DNA of 64,000 bases from positions 62,001 to 126,000 of the forward strand of contig SCHM01000006.1 in the NCBI GenBank assembly GCA_004123355.1. The letters run 5' to 3'. This DNA is from Amphirosellinia nigrospora (taxonomy: Eukaryota > Ascomycota > Sordariomycetes > Xylariales > Xylariaceae). Of this stretch, positions 36,700-48,743 are shown piece by piece. The translations under genes were made by a program, and so were the position numbers. Each line of letters opens with the position of its first letter. Within the stretch, counting starts at the first letter, position 1. The notes under the pieces were generated by a model. It was given only the letters and a program-made list of their open reading frames with translations. It was not told where the DNA came from and did not search any database.

Positions 36700-37325
36700 A
36701 AAAAATTCCCTACCAGAGCTCACTACCGGTTTTGCCAAACCAACATTGGATCAAAACCGGACAAGCACTAAGCTTTGACACCAACTCGAGATGGGTCCCG
36801 GCGAATGAACCTATGCGGAGCGCTATACCTCGTAGATTGCTCAAGTTATACCACCATTGCCAACTTTTAACCAAATGTGTACTGTCCTTGAAGGTCGGTA
36901 TGAGATCGGCGAGTTTCAACACGAGGTATGTCTCTAGATCCGCTCAGATAAATCTCTTTCAGAAGAACGCACTGCCAACAAAGACTAGTTTTTGATTCGC
37001 TTCCGTCGAGCTTCCATGAGCAGCTGGGAAGGCATTTGCATACGGCCAAAAACATCTGTAAAATCCGCATTGTCGTCTCGACTCAGTCCTCTTGGAAAGA
37101 GCGAGGAACCATCAACCACCACAGGATAGTCAATGAGTTGGCGTCCCCCGTCTCATCATGGGGCAAGCCCACAAGAGGAAGTTAATGCGCCCGGTCAGAT
37201 CTCACAAAGGATGCATCAGTGGCTGTTGCCGAAATGCAGTTCTGGAAGCTGGCAAGCTTGGCTGATGGGTTGGATGGATTGGTGACCGCTCGTGGGGGGG
37301 GGGCCGGGTTTTTATGCCGACAGCT
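36700..37325. other. Unresolved stretch between GNAT and a possible gene remnant
   Basis: Overlapping frames of 60-90 codons occur on both strands (for example minus 36710-36922, with a WWYNLSNLRGIALRIG stretch), but none has a recognisable family. A run of ten G lies at 37,294-37,303. It may be the downstream part of the remnant at 37,330-38,080. Confidence 0.3.
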
Positions 37326-37329
37326 GCGT

Positions 37330-38080
37330 CAACTAGAGGCGACAAGAGAGGCTTGGGTACCCAGGGCAAGCAACGAGGTGTGTAAAATGATGTCCAAGCT
37401 TGGGAATTTCTGTTGAAACCGTAGTAATCCTCGCTGACCTGAGTAAGATGATTCCGGCAAGAAGATTAACGGCGTACAGTAGTGAAATTCCCAGTGCTTT
37501 GACTGTATGTGACCAACATTGCGCCCTTCCCATGCACTCTCGGGAGCGCTACGCGGCATTAAAAGCCAGCATCATCTTTAGCCGGTAGCAGCGAGCTAGT
37601 TCCAACCCATCTCCCGACAGACAAGCGAGACAAGCATCGCCAGTACAATCCATAGTGACCGGAGTACGAGTTCCAGCGGCACAGTGCTGACGAGCGACCC
37701 CAGGCCAGGGGTTCTTCCCAAATCGACTCATAGCACAGGCCCTTACGCGCACCGGGCGACTGGAGTGTCCAACACCGCCCGTCCACCGCCAGATGACAGC
37801 TCACCCGGCCTACTTTTCAGTAGGAACGAGGTCGCAAGAACAACGAGCAGTATAGAAGGCGGATCTAGACGACTATAAACGCAAGACTGAAACCACGAGA
37901 ACTATTAGGGTTAAGTTCCGAAACACCATTCCCTATGGCCAATCTGTAGCCAGAACCGACCAAGGGGTCCGGAGACATTCCTTTCGGAAAACGGGAATCG
38001 GAGGACTGTGGGGAGGCGAGGTGCGAGATATGTGAATGCGAGCCCCCTTTCTTACCAGAAGGAGGACTAGCGAAAGACAT
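37330..38080 (-). pseudogene. Possible frame-broken membrane-protein gene
   Basis: From ATG 38080 a minus-strand frame begins with a Ser/Pro-rich N-terminus (MSFASPPSGKKGGSHSH). By switching frames, three hydrophobic stretches appear in order: SILLVVLATSFLL, LRSLWIVLAMLVSLVC and LGISLLYAVNLLAGIILL. That pattern suggests a multi-pass membrane protein interrupted by frameshifts like those in neighbouring genes. No splice model or family could be fixed, and coincidence is possible. Confidence 0.3.
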
Positions 38081-38340
38081 TTAACCTAAGCGGGACTCCT
38101 AGAGAGATAGACCGTAGAGAAACTCGTATCTCGATGTGACATCAGTGACCGGATCTTCTCGAGTAACACAATGAAATCGACGTAAATGGGTTGTAGGTAT
38201 ATGGGAAAGAAGGTAAAAGGGTAAGTGTAAATAACGGCTCGAGGTAGAGCGCGTAAATAGGTAGGGGACTAGGGTGCCGCGCGTTGGTTGCTATGACCAC
38301 CTAACCAAAAAGTAGCCGCCTCTGGCTGCGCTAAAACACC

Positions 38341-38348
38341 TGACGTCA
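38341..38348. promoter_or_regulatory. CRE-like site TGACGTCA
   Basis: A perfect palindromic bZIP (CREB/ATF-type) binding site about 265 bp before the RTP1 start. The match is exact, but it is an 8-mer and could be chance. Confidence 0.3.
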
Positions 38349-38611
38349 GCTGTAGCATCACCGAAATACAGAGCACAGTCGCCTGAAAAGGCTATGCACC
38401 CATGGCGTCAATTTCACACTCTTACATATACGTTTCTACACCTCCACGCTGTTCCGGCCCAGGCACACTTGCAATGCATCTTTAAGCTTATGAATAGTCA
38501 TATCCTACTCTACTCTTGAATAGAGACGATGTGCATTTAGGCTTAAACTGAACCTTCTCTACAAGGAATACTTTTGCTTAGAAATCAGTCGAACTGAGTA
38601 CTCTGCCTCTC

Positions 38612-41399
38612 ATGATGGATGCCAAACGAGCTGGGGAGCAAGAAGAGACACTTGTCTCTGCTCTCGAAAGAGATGCTACAAAAGCATTTCAGCCGACAGC
38701 CGATGCGCAGTCTCGTGCAGAGGGTCAGAAAGATTTCGGGGCTCTGATATCGAGGTGGGTAGATGCAGTCATCTCATCCTCTTCGTTTTTACCTGGTTTC
38801 TGAATTCATCAAAGGACAGGGACCTTGGTGTTGATGTCCGCATTGAACACTCTGATAAAGCCGGGCCGTATACCGGATTGGCTTCGTGTTCGCTTCATGG
38901 ATATCCTTATGCTGTTGCCTCAAAGGCCTGATGGTGTTCGAGCGACCTTGGAGTTCGTCTTTTCCGTTCATCCGTCAAGCACTGTAAGTATATCAGGCCA
39001 CTGCCCCTCAAAAAAAAGGCGCCAATATTACGATGGAGGCTCTGAAAATGGCATCTCTTTTGTCCGTCCCTCCTCCTTCTGTAAAACCTGAAGCATGGTT
39101 TCCTGGCATCGCACCTCAGCTCCTTGCGCTCCTAGATGGCAACGATGGTCCTGATCTTGCCAAAGTCGCTGCGTATGTCATAGGTTTTGGTGTTTTAGGC
39201 AGGAAGCAATTTGGCGCTCCTGGTATGGCAAATATACGACCCTCTACATGCCCTGTCCGCTAATATTGAATTTTTGGTAAGCAACTCCCGGATGGAGAGC
39301 ATTTGCTGAGCCGATGTTGGCTTGCATTAACCCATCCTTATCTTCTCAAGAGATTCCAGCCGAACCTTTGATTTTCAGTGCTGGACCTGACGAAGTAGTC
39401 GACCTTCGGAAACGCACGGTCTTAGTCCAGGCTGATGCTCTCCATATCGCATTGAGGCGCTTGTCTTCCTTACTTAATTCACATCCTAATCCAGGTTTAA
39501 CCAAGAGATTACTTGGCCCACTATTTCTGCCTCTATGGGCTTTATCATCATGGCCATCCCCAACTGATCTTGTAAAAAAGCGTTATTGCCAACCAGCACT
39601 AGCCCTGGTTGAGATCTACTTAAGGCTTGCTGGATCTGCGGATACGTTCCTCAAAATTACTGATCATCTCCTATTTTCTGGATTCTATGACGGCCCCGCC
39701 GCAATGGTCTTATGAACAGGCTGGCGACTCTAGCATACAATAAGGCAGTTACATGGCGATAAAGACTCGATGCCGATGCCTTGATCTAGAAGCCATAGAT
39801 TCGAAAACACCAGCTCTAATTGGGCTTATAAATCGGACAGCATCCGATTCAGAGTTATCTACACTTTTCTTGAAACTTTTCGAGCTCTCACTCGGCTCGA
39901 AAGAAGATGCACAAGTTATACACTGGTAGATGGTGTAATGACAGTGACCCAATACCAAGCTAATCCGGGCCAAATGCTCCAGAAATGATGGAAAAAGTCC
40001 CAGAAAAATGATATCCAATTCGAAGCAGTTACTTGAGCTTGTTGGCAAGGTGCTTGGCGAATCTGGTACTAAGTATGCAACGACGATGCTATCTGTGGCT
40101 CTGAGTTTGCTCAACCTGGTCGTCACCGTGCCGAGTTTCAGCGAAAAGATGCGCCGAAAATACACTGAAGTCTATTGAAGATTCGCTTCGAAGATTAGTC
40201 TGGCTCGGGATGCTGATTCCTCGCAAACTGCATATAATCTATCGCAGCTTCTGAATACCGGGATGAATTAGAAGACCCTACAGACCGACTGGTTGCGCCG
40301 ACAGATCGACAGATAGAAGATCGCAAGACATATAATCTAGCGCTGTCATATATCACCCAAGCTGATTCGCCCTCCCGTTCGCTCCGAGGTTTGAACTTGC
40401 TGGTACTCTTATCAAATCCAACAGCGCGATTTCTCGATATCCCGGCCACGCTTGCTACTATCATCGTTGCTAAGTGATGATGATGAATACATCAGCCTAC
40501 GTGTCATAAAGGATTTGTACAATTATCAGAGAGGCATCCCCGCTCCACTATCCGAGAGTTTTAGATCAGTAGTGGATGCGTCGGAACGGCAAAGCACAGA
40601 TACACGCCTGCGATTTGGTGAGGCATTACTGCAGCTCAAGCAGACTTGGTGAGGTCTTCGCAGTGAGATTGCCGCATCGGTCGGTGAGGCACTTCTCGCA
40701 CTTGCAGGGCGTCGCGCCAGCGGCCCAAGACTGAAGAACAACAAGCCCGTGCTGAGCGGATCACTGCGCGAAAACTAGAAGCGAAGGCTAAACTTGCAAG
40801 TCTCTCACACACGCCATTCTATCCCAATAATGAGGACGATTATGATGAATTGGGTATGGATCTGAAGAGCAGACACCTGAAGAACGAACCCGCAATGCGC
40901 TTCTCGCGCGCATCGTATCTGGTTGGGAGAGTAAGCGGGGTAGCGAGGACATGCGAATCCGAGCTTCTGCACTCTCACTTTTCGCGTCTAGTCTCGAAAC
41001 GAACATTCGTTCTTCACTTTATCCCTCATAGACGCTGCCTTGGCACTGAGTCTGGACGTACTCATGCTTGAGGCTGGCGTACTAGAAGCAGGCATCTTGC
41101 GGCGTGCAGCGGTTACGTTGATATTGACATTCGTGTATGCTCTTGGGAAAGCACGAGAACGCGGGAGCCACCTCGCTTTGGCTCAGGTCCAGGTAGTAGA
41201 AGGGAGCTGGGCTGAGCTTTGGCACGGGTTCACGACCCAAGAAGAGGATGTGGTGCGCGTCCTAGGATACGTCGAGCAGACGGATGAAGATGGTCTCGTC
41301 CGTCAACACGCACAGGATGCACTCGAGAGTCTTGAGAGTCTTCGCCTTGTGCAGCTTATACCGCATCAACAAGCCCAAGACACACGCCATCCGCCTTGA
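38612..41399 (+). CDS. RTP1: RTP1/TANGO6-like RNA polymerase II assembly factor, many frameshifts
   Basis: Rtp1 is a HEAT-type protein that in yeast links the R2TP complex to RNA polymerase II subunits and helps nuclear import of the polymerase. Conserved segments follow in the right order but hop between all three frames: TGTLVLMSALNTLIKPGRIPDWLRVR, VKPEAWFPGIAPQLLALLDG, PLIFSAGPDEVVDLRKRTV, LIGLINRTASDSELSTLFLKLFEL, LLELVGKVLGE, SLLSDDDEYISLRVIK (RTP1_C1 domain), TDTRLRFGEALLQ and LALSLDVLMLEAGVLEAGILRRAAV (RTP1_C2 domain). At least one intron is clear, with donor GTGGGT at about 38,757 and exon 2 from 38,818. Another runs from the GTAAGC after SANIEFL to about 39,352. I count roughly eight to ten breaks but almost no nonsense codons once the frame is followed. 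Expected length is about 900 aa. Confidence 0.75.
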
Positions 41400-43165
41400 G
41401 GTGGCGGGGCTAGACATGACCAGGCCAAGCCTGCCGTCGTTGAATGCGGGTGATGAAAGACGCGCGAGGCCGAGAATTGAGGAGATTGAGTGATTGTCTA
41501 GGGACGAAATGAGGTGTTAGTTGTGTTGGAGAATCGAGTACAATGTCTTCGGTCGTTACGGGCCGCTCGCAACAACTTACGTTCCTGAAACCATGGTTTC
41601 TTAGTATACTTGTGATATTAGCTAGGCATATGATTGTGATGCCCAGCCTATACATACTATCGGGTTAAATTATCAAAAGCCGTTTCAATCACAGTCTTAC
41701 TATAATCTTCTCCTTTCTCGTAGAGATATTTCTTCCGTGCGAGGTTTTCGTAGCACGCCAGAATAGCTACAGCTACTCAGAGGAGGATGTCTCACTGCTG
41801 CATGTTGCCGACGTGTAGCCTTTCGGAGAGTGAAGAATTCCGCGTGTTTCCCGTGATCTTCAGATTTGAGAGCGATATGCTTGAAACTTCTCGCCTGCTC
41901 CTCTCGTCTGGGGATATCTCAAATATAACACAAAGACCACATGTCAAGCGATGTGCCGAGCGGGCTTCAACGACACGCATTCGAAACATCACGCTATACT
42001 AGGCTATGTGCTATGGCTATTGATTACCTTATTCTGAGTGTAAACTGATACAAATTTTGCAAAGGACGGCGTCGAATCATCGTCGCTTGCTGTATGACAG
42101 AGTGATTGTGCCTGGCATGGGACACTGTAATGGGATTCTGAGGGTCCGTTATCGGGCCTCGACTATGCTATCGGAACTCAAGGTGAACAATAGCGTGGAG
42201 CTCGGCACTTCTCGCTAATGTGCTACTTTAGAAATACTATCAATATAGGGAGGTATCTACTGTAAGTCTGTAAAACACGAGGAGAAAATGTACTTTGCTT
42301 GGTATGACAATTTATCAGCTAATTCGCGAGGATCTTATCCAACGCGAAAGAGGGAGGCACGGGTAGAACCGGAGGCTTTCTTCCTTCCTTTGGTCAAACT
42401 CGTAGAGTGCATATTGATTCTCTTTTAGGCAAGCTGAGTATTTGGGGAATCGACCGGAGACAAGGAATGGGCCCCATCCCAACTTCCAAACCGCGCGCAA
42501 AGCTTCCCGGAGAGGATTGAGGGTCTTTTGGGTTTCCGGATTGCGGGTTATTTTTAACACCAACTCTAGAGAGCAAGCTACTGTCACAAACTATCTCAAC
42601 GTGGCAATTCCGCTATTCCAAGTTTTTCTTCCATCAAACCAAACAAGTGTTTATCAGAGTTTACCAGCCAGTTGGACCGGATCGCGACTTCGACCCGCCG
42701 AGCGATTAGCGATCGCAGATCGTGGTACGGAGCGCCGGCTGTGTAAGTGCGCGCGCCCGCGATCAGTGTGCACTGTACAACTAGAGGTAGGTACCTAGTT
42801 CCAGTGGGCAAGCCCAGGTAGGACTTGTCTTGCGTCATTACCACCCTCAACTTCTCTACTGTCCTACATTAGCTCAACCGGGCAATATTGTCCGTACTAC
42901 CTATCTCTACCTATTGTAAACACGACGACGTCGTGCCAAACCCTCGCCATCATCGCCGCTCTGCCTCTATTCGCACGTCGGAAGCATATGTGCCTAATGC
43001 CCATGGACGGTATCCGTCGCTCGATTGTCACGCCGTTTCGATAGGTTTGAGCTCAATTCAGGGCTGGTTAGGTGTGAAGGATCTGTGAAGAGGCAGTGTA
43101 GGATAATGAACTTATGCCGTGCTGCGCCCAAGAGGTGGTCTCTCAGAGACACTTATGGTTCGTTT
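41400..43165. other. Intergenic region upstream of the PP2C gene
   Basis: 1.8 kb with short overlapping frames on both strands (for example minus 42315-42587) that lack motifs. A GTAGGTACCTAG motif lies at 42,785-42,796. The last part may be 5'-UTR or a first exon of the PP2C gene. Confidence 0.4.
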
Positions 43166-45169
43166 ATGAACGATTCTTTTCGTACTTCTATCTCTCTTAT
43201 AAATGAGCTGCTGCTAACAAGGTGTGTTTCTCTGCGATCAGGCTTCATTGCTTCCTTCTGCGAGGCCCAAACCCGAGCCGAAGCACAATCCCACGCGACA
43301 GCCATCATTATTGCAGGACGTGGCTGGCAACCCTCGATTCGTAGCTTCCATCACCAACCACGTGCACGACGTAGATTGAAAGATAAAGATCATGACCGGG
43401 ACCGGGACCGGGACGGAACTAGCACGACACCATCCCGGACCAAATCCCAATCCTCCCAATCTTCGCCGCAAACCACGCGGCGTGGATTTCACACGTACTT
43501 CGTGACACACCTGCCTTCGTCCTCGCTACACCCGGACTCGCGTGCTCCACCTGGTCCTCATCACAATCTGCCCAGGTCGGCGGCAGCACCTCACAGCGCG
43601 GGGACGGGAGCCGCTCCAGTAACTCCGCCGCATATGCCTCAACTCGCGATCTTACCGTTGTTCGCATTCCTCTTCGGAGCGCTAAACATCACTTTGGTGC
43701 TGCGGACTCTCGGGGCTCGCGTCCGTACAATGAAGATACGAACCAAGCGGTACTATCGACATGCCGGCTTTTGCCAAACGCGCTCCCATCAGTCTGGTTC
43801 GCAGTGCGATGAAGAAGAGCGGAGAAGGCACCTCGGCGGATAGTCCATACGGCGACCCGCAGATTTTCTATTTTGGGTTTTCGATGGCCATGGGTGGCAC
43901 ACAGTGCAGCGGAGTTTTGCGGGACGAACTTCATGGCTACATCGAAGAGGCTGCTGCTGAGTTCGGCCTGCAAAGTAGCTTACGTAGAAAAAAAGCTGCT
44001 AAGCCTACTCCCAGCTCGGAAGAGAACGCATCACCTCCCCGTACTAACAGACGTCACGGGCGGGCGATCGACAAAAACTAGACGATCTAGACGTAAAAGG
44101 GTCAGAGGAAACGAAGGCTGAAGCTGATATCCCTCAAATAGACAAGCATGGTGCGATCAGTGAAGTCGAGCACCCGCGCTCTGTTGAAGGGACTCCAACT
44201 GCGCGCCAAGCTCTCCCAAGCCGAGCATTGCGGTTGCAGAAGGACCTTGTGCAGGAGTACAAGAACACCATAGGCGGATACTTCCGCCGCTTTAAGCCAC
44301 CACATTTCAACATGTCCCGAAATGGAGATGTTACATTCGATGTGCCTAGCAGTATCGAATCTGTTCTCACATACGCGTTCCTTCGTGCGGATTTAGATTT
44401 CGTTTCCGCTCAAGCTCGAAAGCCAGATTCTGACGATCCTTATGTCACTGATGCAGCCGTGAATACCGACGAGATTCTTGGAAAGCCGTATCATCTCCCA
44501 CCTTCGGGACATCGTATTGGCGGGCGCATCCGATTCAAAGGTGGCTCGACTGCATCCGTGGCATTAATATCGACACCTACTCCAGCGCCTTTCTGGCACC
44601 CCGCCGCATCGTCTACCCTGCTTGTAGGACATGTAGGCGACACGCGAGTTTTGTTGTGCGAGACAGCTACTGGCCTCGCGAAGCCTCTCACTTGGGACCA
44701 TCACCCTAGTTCGCCGGGCGAGTCTCACCGTCTCCGACGTTTTGCAGCCTCGTTCGTGACAGATTCGTTCGGTGAGGAACGCATTCAGGGGCTTGCTAAC
44801 TCCCGTGCCTTTGGCGACATGGCGTCGAAACGTCTGGGCGTGTCCGCGGAGCCGGAGATCACACGCACAGAACTAGGGCCAGCGCAGTACAGTTTCCTCG
44901 TCCTCATGTCGGACGGCATCTCGGGCTCACTGAGCGATCAAGAGATCGTCGACGTCGTGAAAGAGGCTAAGACACCTGAACAGGGTTCGAAGGATGTTGT
45001 GGCGTTCGCCACCGAGGTTAGCAACGACGGCGATAACGCGACCTGCCTCGTCGTGAGGCTGGGCGGGTGGGAGCGCCGTAGCGAGGGCGGCCTTGGCAGT
45101 CTCGGTACTAAGGAGATTCGGGACTACAGGCGGAACGAAGCTCTCGATCCTCGGCGAGGAAGACGGTAG
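43166..45169 (+). CDS. Mitochondrial-type PP2C protein phosphatase, frameshifted
   Basis: A metal-dependent Ser/Thr phosphatase (PPM family) with an Arg/Ser-rich, presequence-like N-terminus, so mitochondrial location is inferred. The yeast Ptc6 group is a guess. Segments in order: RRGFHTYFVTHLPSSSLH, VRIPLRSAKHHFGAADSRGSRPYNEDTNQA, TIDMPAFAKRAPISLVRS, GGTQCS, the long C-terminal part with GGSTASVALIST, LLVGHVGDTRVLL, SRAFGDMASK and FLVLMSDGISGSLSDQEI. Frame breaks lie near 43,600-43,620 (G runs), at 43,749 (GG for GGG) and as a compensating pair at 43,875 and 43,892. That pair turns the metal-binding VFDGH into FSMAM before GGTQ returns in frame. A further break is near 44,030-44,080. The open part 44,078-45,169 is uninterrupted. 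The start is not fixed; 43166 is only an in-frame ATG. DNA for DRDRDRD is a GACCGG repeat at 43,395. Confidence 0.82.
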
Positions 45170-46275
45170 AGTCGAGTTGACTAAGGGTACTATGACGAGA
45201 ATACATACATGAATGATCTGTCTCACAACATCGTTCTGTACGCGTTATGGTATATAAGAGGCCCCAGGCAGTGCGTGTCACTCTGTGCTATTAAGCGCCG
45301 GATTTGCTAACAAATATAGAAATAAATAAATTAGCGTAACTAATGCTTAAACTTTGTCTTGGGTGTCATGATGATTTGTTTGGAGGTCTTCCTGGTATAA
45401 AAGGTGACATACACCTAAGATCTTGATCTATTTAGAACATCGTTTAATCGCCGACTATGGATGGCATTTAATTTACTCTCAATGACGTATGAATGCAAAT
45501 TCAAGTTGAGCCTTGATTCCAAACCCAATTGGGTGTGCGTACTACCCCCTATAAGACAAAATTACACAGGCCGAAAAGTCGACATGCAAAACGGTCAAGG
45601 TGCATATATACATGTACATGTCAACTGCTGGGCTGTTCGTGTCAATTCTATACCAGTGCCAACATAACCTTTTCAACAAGAAAAAAGCATGGATCGAGAC
45701 CGACTTGATATTTAAATACCTTGATTTGGTATCTATCTATCTACACTACTTATATAGTTGCAATTCGTAGCGTTGCATCGTTCCAACATCATGTCCGTAT
45801 AAAGTTTACACAGCAATACTGGGATGCATAATATCAGAACATCGTATCGCGAAGGACGACTGACTGACTGATTTCTATATATTAGAACCAAGCAAAATCC
45901 GCTGGAGAAAAAGAGGTAGACGGACGCGGTGTGTAGAGCAAAAGATGATGACAATCAATAGTTGCTTCCTTGCTTGCTCTCTCTCTCTCCCCCTCTTTGT
46001 TCTAAGGGATATTTTCACATTGAAAAGCCCGCTATTGCAACCATCCCACCACCAAGCCATCCCTTTCTTCCCTTGTTTGAAAAAAAGACTCCCGGAACGC
46101 CGAACACTCATGTGGCTGTTTGTCCGCCTCGGTCACTCGCCTTCTCTTTCTCTCCTCTCTACACATGTTCATGTTGCTCGTCGTCATCTCGTTTCTAACG
46201 GACAAAAACCTCAGCCGTTCAAATCAAGATGCCTTTCTATTAAAAAAAAAAAAACAAAGAAAGGCATGTCCCAAA
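45170..46275. other. Convergent intergenic region
   Basis: It lies between the 3' ends of the PP2C gene and the J-protein gene. Frames near 45,461 and 45,945-46,626 (plus) are CT-rich or antisense shadows of the J-protein gene. A run of 12 A lies just after 46,240. No gene is supported. Confidence 0.5.
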
Positions 46276-47398
46276 CTACCGCGACACACCAAAGGATTCC
46301 AACCGCCTGCACGACCCCATATCGAAATCCCTCGCGATCTTCATCTTGTCCGGATCCGGGAAGAACCAACCCTGCGCCTTATCGATGAGGTCCTGCTTCG
46401 TGCGTATCTCGTTATCGCAGCGGCGGCGCAGCACGCGGATGAACCCGACCTCGGCCTCCTTGTCCAGCTGCCGCAGCCGGTGATCTTGCCAGTCGACGAC
46501 GTCGTTCGGGTCTACGTAGTAGTCCACCCGCAGCTTCGGTGTCTTGCGGTGATATGTCTGCGGCGGGGTGGGGCTATCGAAGACCATGTTCGGCACGGCC
46601 GGTTGCGATTCCCCGAAGCCGGATAGCAGGGACGAGAGGAGAGGGAAGACGAACAGGAACAGGATCGGCAAGAGGCTGACCAGGACATCCCAGCTCGTCC
46701 GTGGCTGTTGTGGCTGCCCGGGCTGCCCGTCGGCGCGCGGTCTCCTTCTCGGCACGCCACCCCGAACTGATGTACTCGGAACCCCCTATTTGCGCCCATG
46801 TTAAAGACGAATTGTGGACCCGTATCAAAGCCTACATACGCCCATGCGTTAGTTCCCCACGTAAGAAGTGCTAGGCAGTAGCTAGACACGTCGACTCACC
46901 GCCAAAACCGCCCCCAAAGAACCTCGCAAACATCTCCTCGGGGCTGATCTCGTCGTCGAACATGCCGCCGCCGCCCCTACCACCGAACCCAGGCGGCCCT
47001 CCGCGGTTACCGAAGGGGTTCTGGGCCTGGGCGCGGGCGCTCTCGAAGCGGGACTCGGGGTCGGTGCCGAGCGGCGCGGTCGCGCTTCTCCTTGTCGCCG
47101 AGGACGGAGAAGGCCTTGGAGACCATCTTGAAGGCCTCGTCGGCATGCTCGTGGCCGTTCTTGTCCGGGTGCGTCAGCAGCGACTGCTTGCGGTACGCCT
47201 TCTTGATGTCGAGGTCGGTGCACGTCGACCGCACCGCCTCCATGTCCAGGATCTCGTAGAAGGCCGTCGCCTTGCACTTCCGGATCCGCAGCACCGCCGC
47301 CCGCTGCTCCGGCGTGCACTTGCGCTCCTGGTTCCCTGGTTGTGCTCTCGCGCACGCGCCCCGGCGCCGGCGTCGTTGCCGGAGGCTTTGGCCGACAT
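46276..47398 (-). CDS. HLJ1: ER-membrane J-domain protein, Hlj1/DNAJB12 type, frameshifted
   Basis: An Hsp40 co-chaperone anchored in the ER membrane; the family stimulates Hsp70 in ER-associated degradation. Exon 1 is 46900-47398 and exon 2 is 46276-46831, separated by a 68-bp intron (GTGAGT...GTATGTAG). Domains in order: N-terminal KCTPEQRAAVLRIRKCKATAFYEIL; a J-domain with the catalytic HPD in LLTHPDKNGHEHADEAFKMVSKAFSVLGD; a Gly/Phe-rich stretch to MFARFFGGGFGG; the transmembrane helix WDVLVSLLPILFLFVFPLLSSLL; and a DUF1977-like C-terminus (YYVDPNDVVDWQD). Three one-base breaks are seen: before ERKCTPEQ (CC where CCC is needed), after GDKEKRD, and at QFGV/GVPRR (GGG for GGGG), all in GC-rich DNA. 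The start ATG 47398 precedes MSAKASGND. It shares its upstream region with the small plus-strand gene at 48275. Confidence 0.85.
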
Positions 47399-48274
47399 TG
47401 GTGCGATGGGGTCGATCGCTCTCGCTCGGGTCTTTCTCTCTGGACGGGGGCGGCGCGCGGCTGGGATATAGATAGGTTGTCTTTCGAGGGTACTTCGAAC
47501 CGGTAAGTAGAAAGGAATTGAAAGCGGTCGATGGAATCGAGTTACGTGTTATTGTGGATTCGAGGTGTACATCAATAGGTAGCGACAGACGATGACTAAA
47601 TGCGGGAACCCGGGTGTGTACAAGATGATGTATCTGGGCTTGGCTAGACGTTTGGAGAATTGAGCAGGGCTACGACTAAGAGAGTTATGGATTTGGGTTT
47701 CGGATTTGTACAAGGCTCTGGTAATCTTGAAAGCAGGAAGAGAAGTTGAGCGACGAGGCTGGCGATGATGTGGAGTGATGGTGATGGTTTATTTTGCTTC
47801 GTTCGAGTCTGCCACCACAATCCACAATCCCGTTGTACATAATTCCAGGCTATTGTTTCTCTAAAAACGTGGCTTTTGCGACGTTGTGGCTTGGTTTTCT
47901 TACCTGTGGCTCGTCCAGCCAGGTCCTCTCCGCACTATTACCTCACTGTGTAAGTACCTAGACAAGGATCTGGCTTAAGCCCCACTAGGTAGCAATGACG
48001 ATTGGAATCATTCCCTGGACGATCTCTTGCATTATCTTGCTATCTTGCAGTGGGAGGAACTCATTCACGCGACAAATTTCTGCTTTGTGTAGTTGGGACC
48101 TTGTGCGGCAGTTAATGCTCCATTGCAAAGATAGACTAAAAGTATTAAATTGGGTGCCAATTGTCTGCTCAAACATTATCATCAACACCACGGTTTTGCC
48201 AATAGCTACATGCAGCGCAAAGCACTGCGCATTCATTCACCCACTCACAAGCTCGTTCACTTACAACATTCGCA
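47399..48274. promoter_or_regulatory. Shared divergent promoter region
   Basis: 876 bp between the starts of the J-protein gene (minus) and the small membrane-protein gene (plus). No element was identified beyond an AGTACCTAG motif at about 47,953. Small frames at 47,985-48,330 lack support. Confidence 0.4.
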
Positions 48275-48743
48275 ATGGCAACACCAGAACCGCCAAAGTC
48301 CGTGAAAGCACGATTAGAAGCCTGGGGTAGTAAGTGAAGTTAAATACTGTTCTTCGAGTTCCCACTAACATGCCCAACAAGACTCCTCCCTGGCACCGGC
48401 CGGGCTCGCCACGCTGGTGGCGCCCCTGCACCTCCGTCCCGCACAGCCCTTACCCTTGTTATTCGTGCCGCTGCTCTTATTCTCCAGCTATGCGAACCTG
48501 CAAGGCCTCAAGATCGACAGCGCGGGCATTACCATGGCGGCGAGCGGGACGTATGCGTTGCTGGCGCTGCGGCGCAGGCCCGTCGGCGGTTTCCGAAGCA
48601 AGTTCTTCACCGTGAGGGGCGTGGTGCGAGGCTCTGCGATTGGGCTCGGTGTTGTGAATATGGTGGCTGCCGGCTGGGTGTATGCCACGGGCAATCGCGA
48701 GGAGGAAAAGCAGTACCGAACGGACAATCCTCGGTGGGCCTAG
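48275..48743 (+). CDS. Small multi-pass membrane protein, conserved but unnamed
   Basis: Predicted 138 aa from exons 48275-48329 and 48382-48743. The 52-bp intron has donor GTAAGT, branch CACTAAC and a CAAG acceptor. The protein starts MATPEPPKSVKARLEAWG and shows three hydrophobic stretches: LPLLFVPLLLFSSYANL, AGITMAASGTYALLAL and RGSAIGLGVVNMVAAGWVYA. It then ends in a short charged tail (NREEEKQYRTDNPRWA). The layout resembles small uncharacterised integral membrane proteins found across Sordariomycetes; I know no function. Its intron and frame are intact, unlike the divergent J-protein gene, whose upstream region it shares. Confidence 0.75.

Noticed and set aside
38984-38996. GTAAGTATATCAG as an intron in RTP1
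   Set aside because: Only 13 bases, too short for a fungal intron. The frame change there is better explained by an indel.
43025-43843. 272-codon plus-strand frame as a separate gene
   Set aside because: Its middle part contains the PP2C N-terminus (RRGFHTYFVTHL), and its end is the PP2C gene read out of frame. It is not an independent gene.
46882-47355. 157-codon minus frame and 169-codon plus frame (46962-47471) over the J-protein gene
   Set aside because: Both are shadows of the GC-rich J-domain coding region in other frames.
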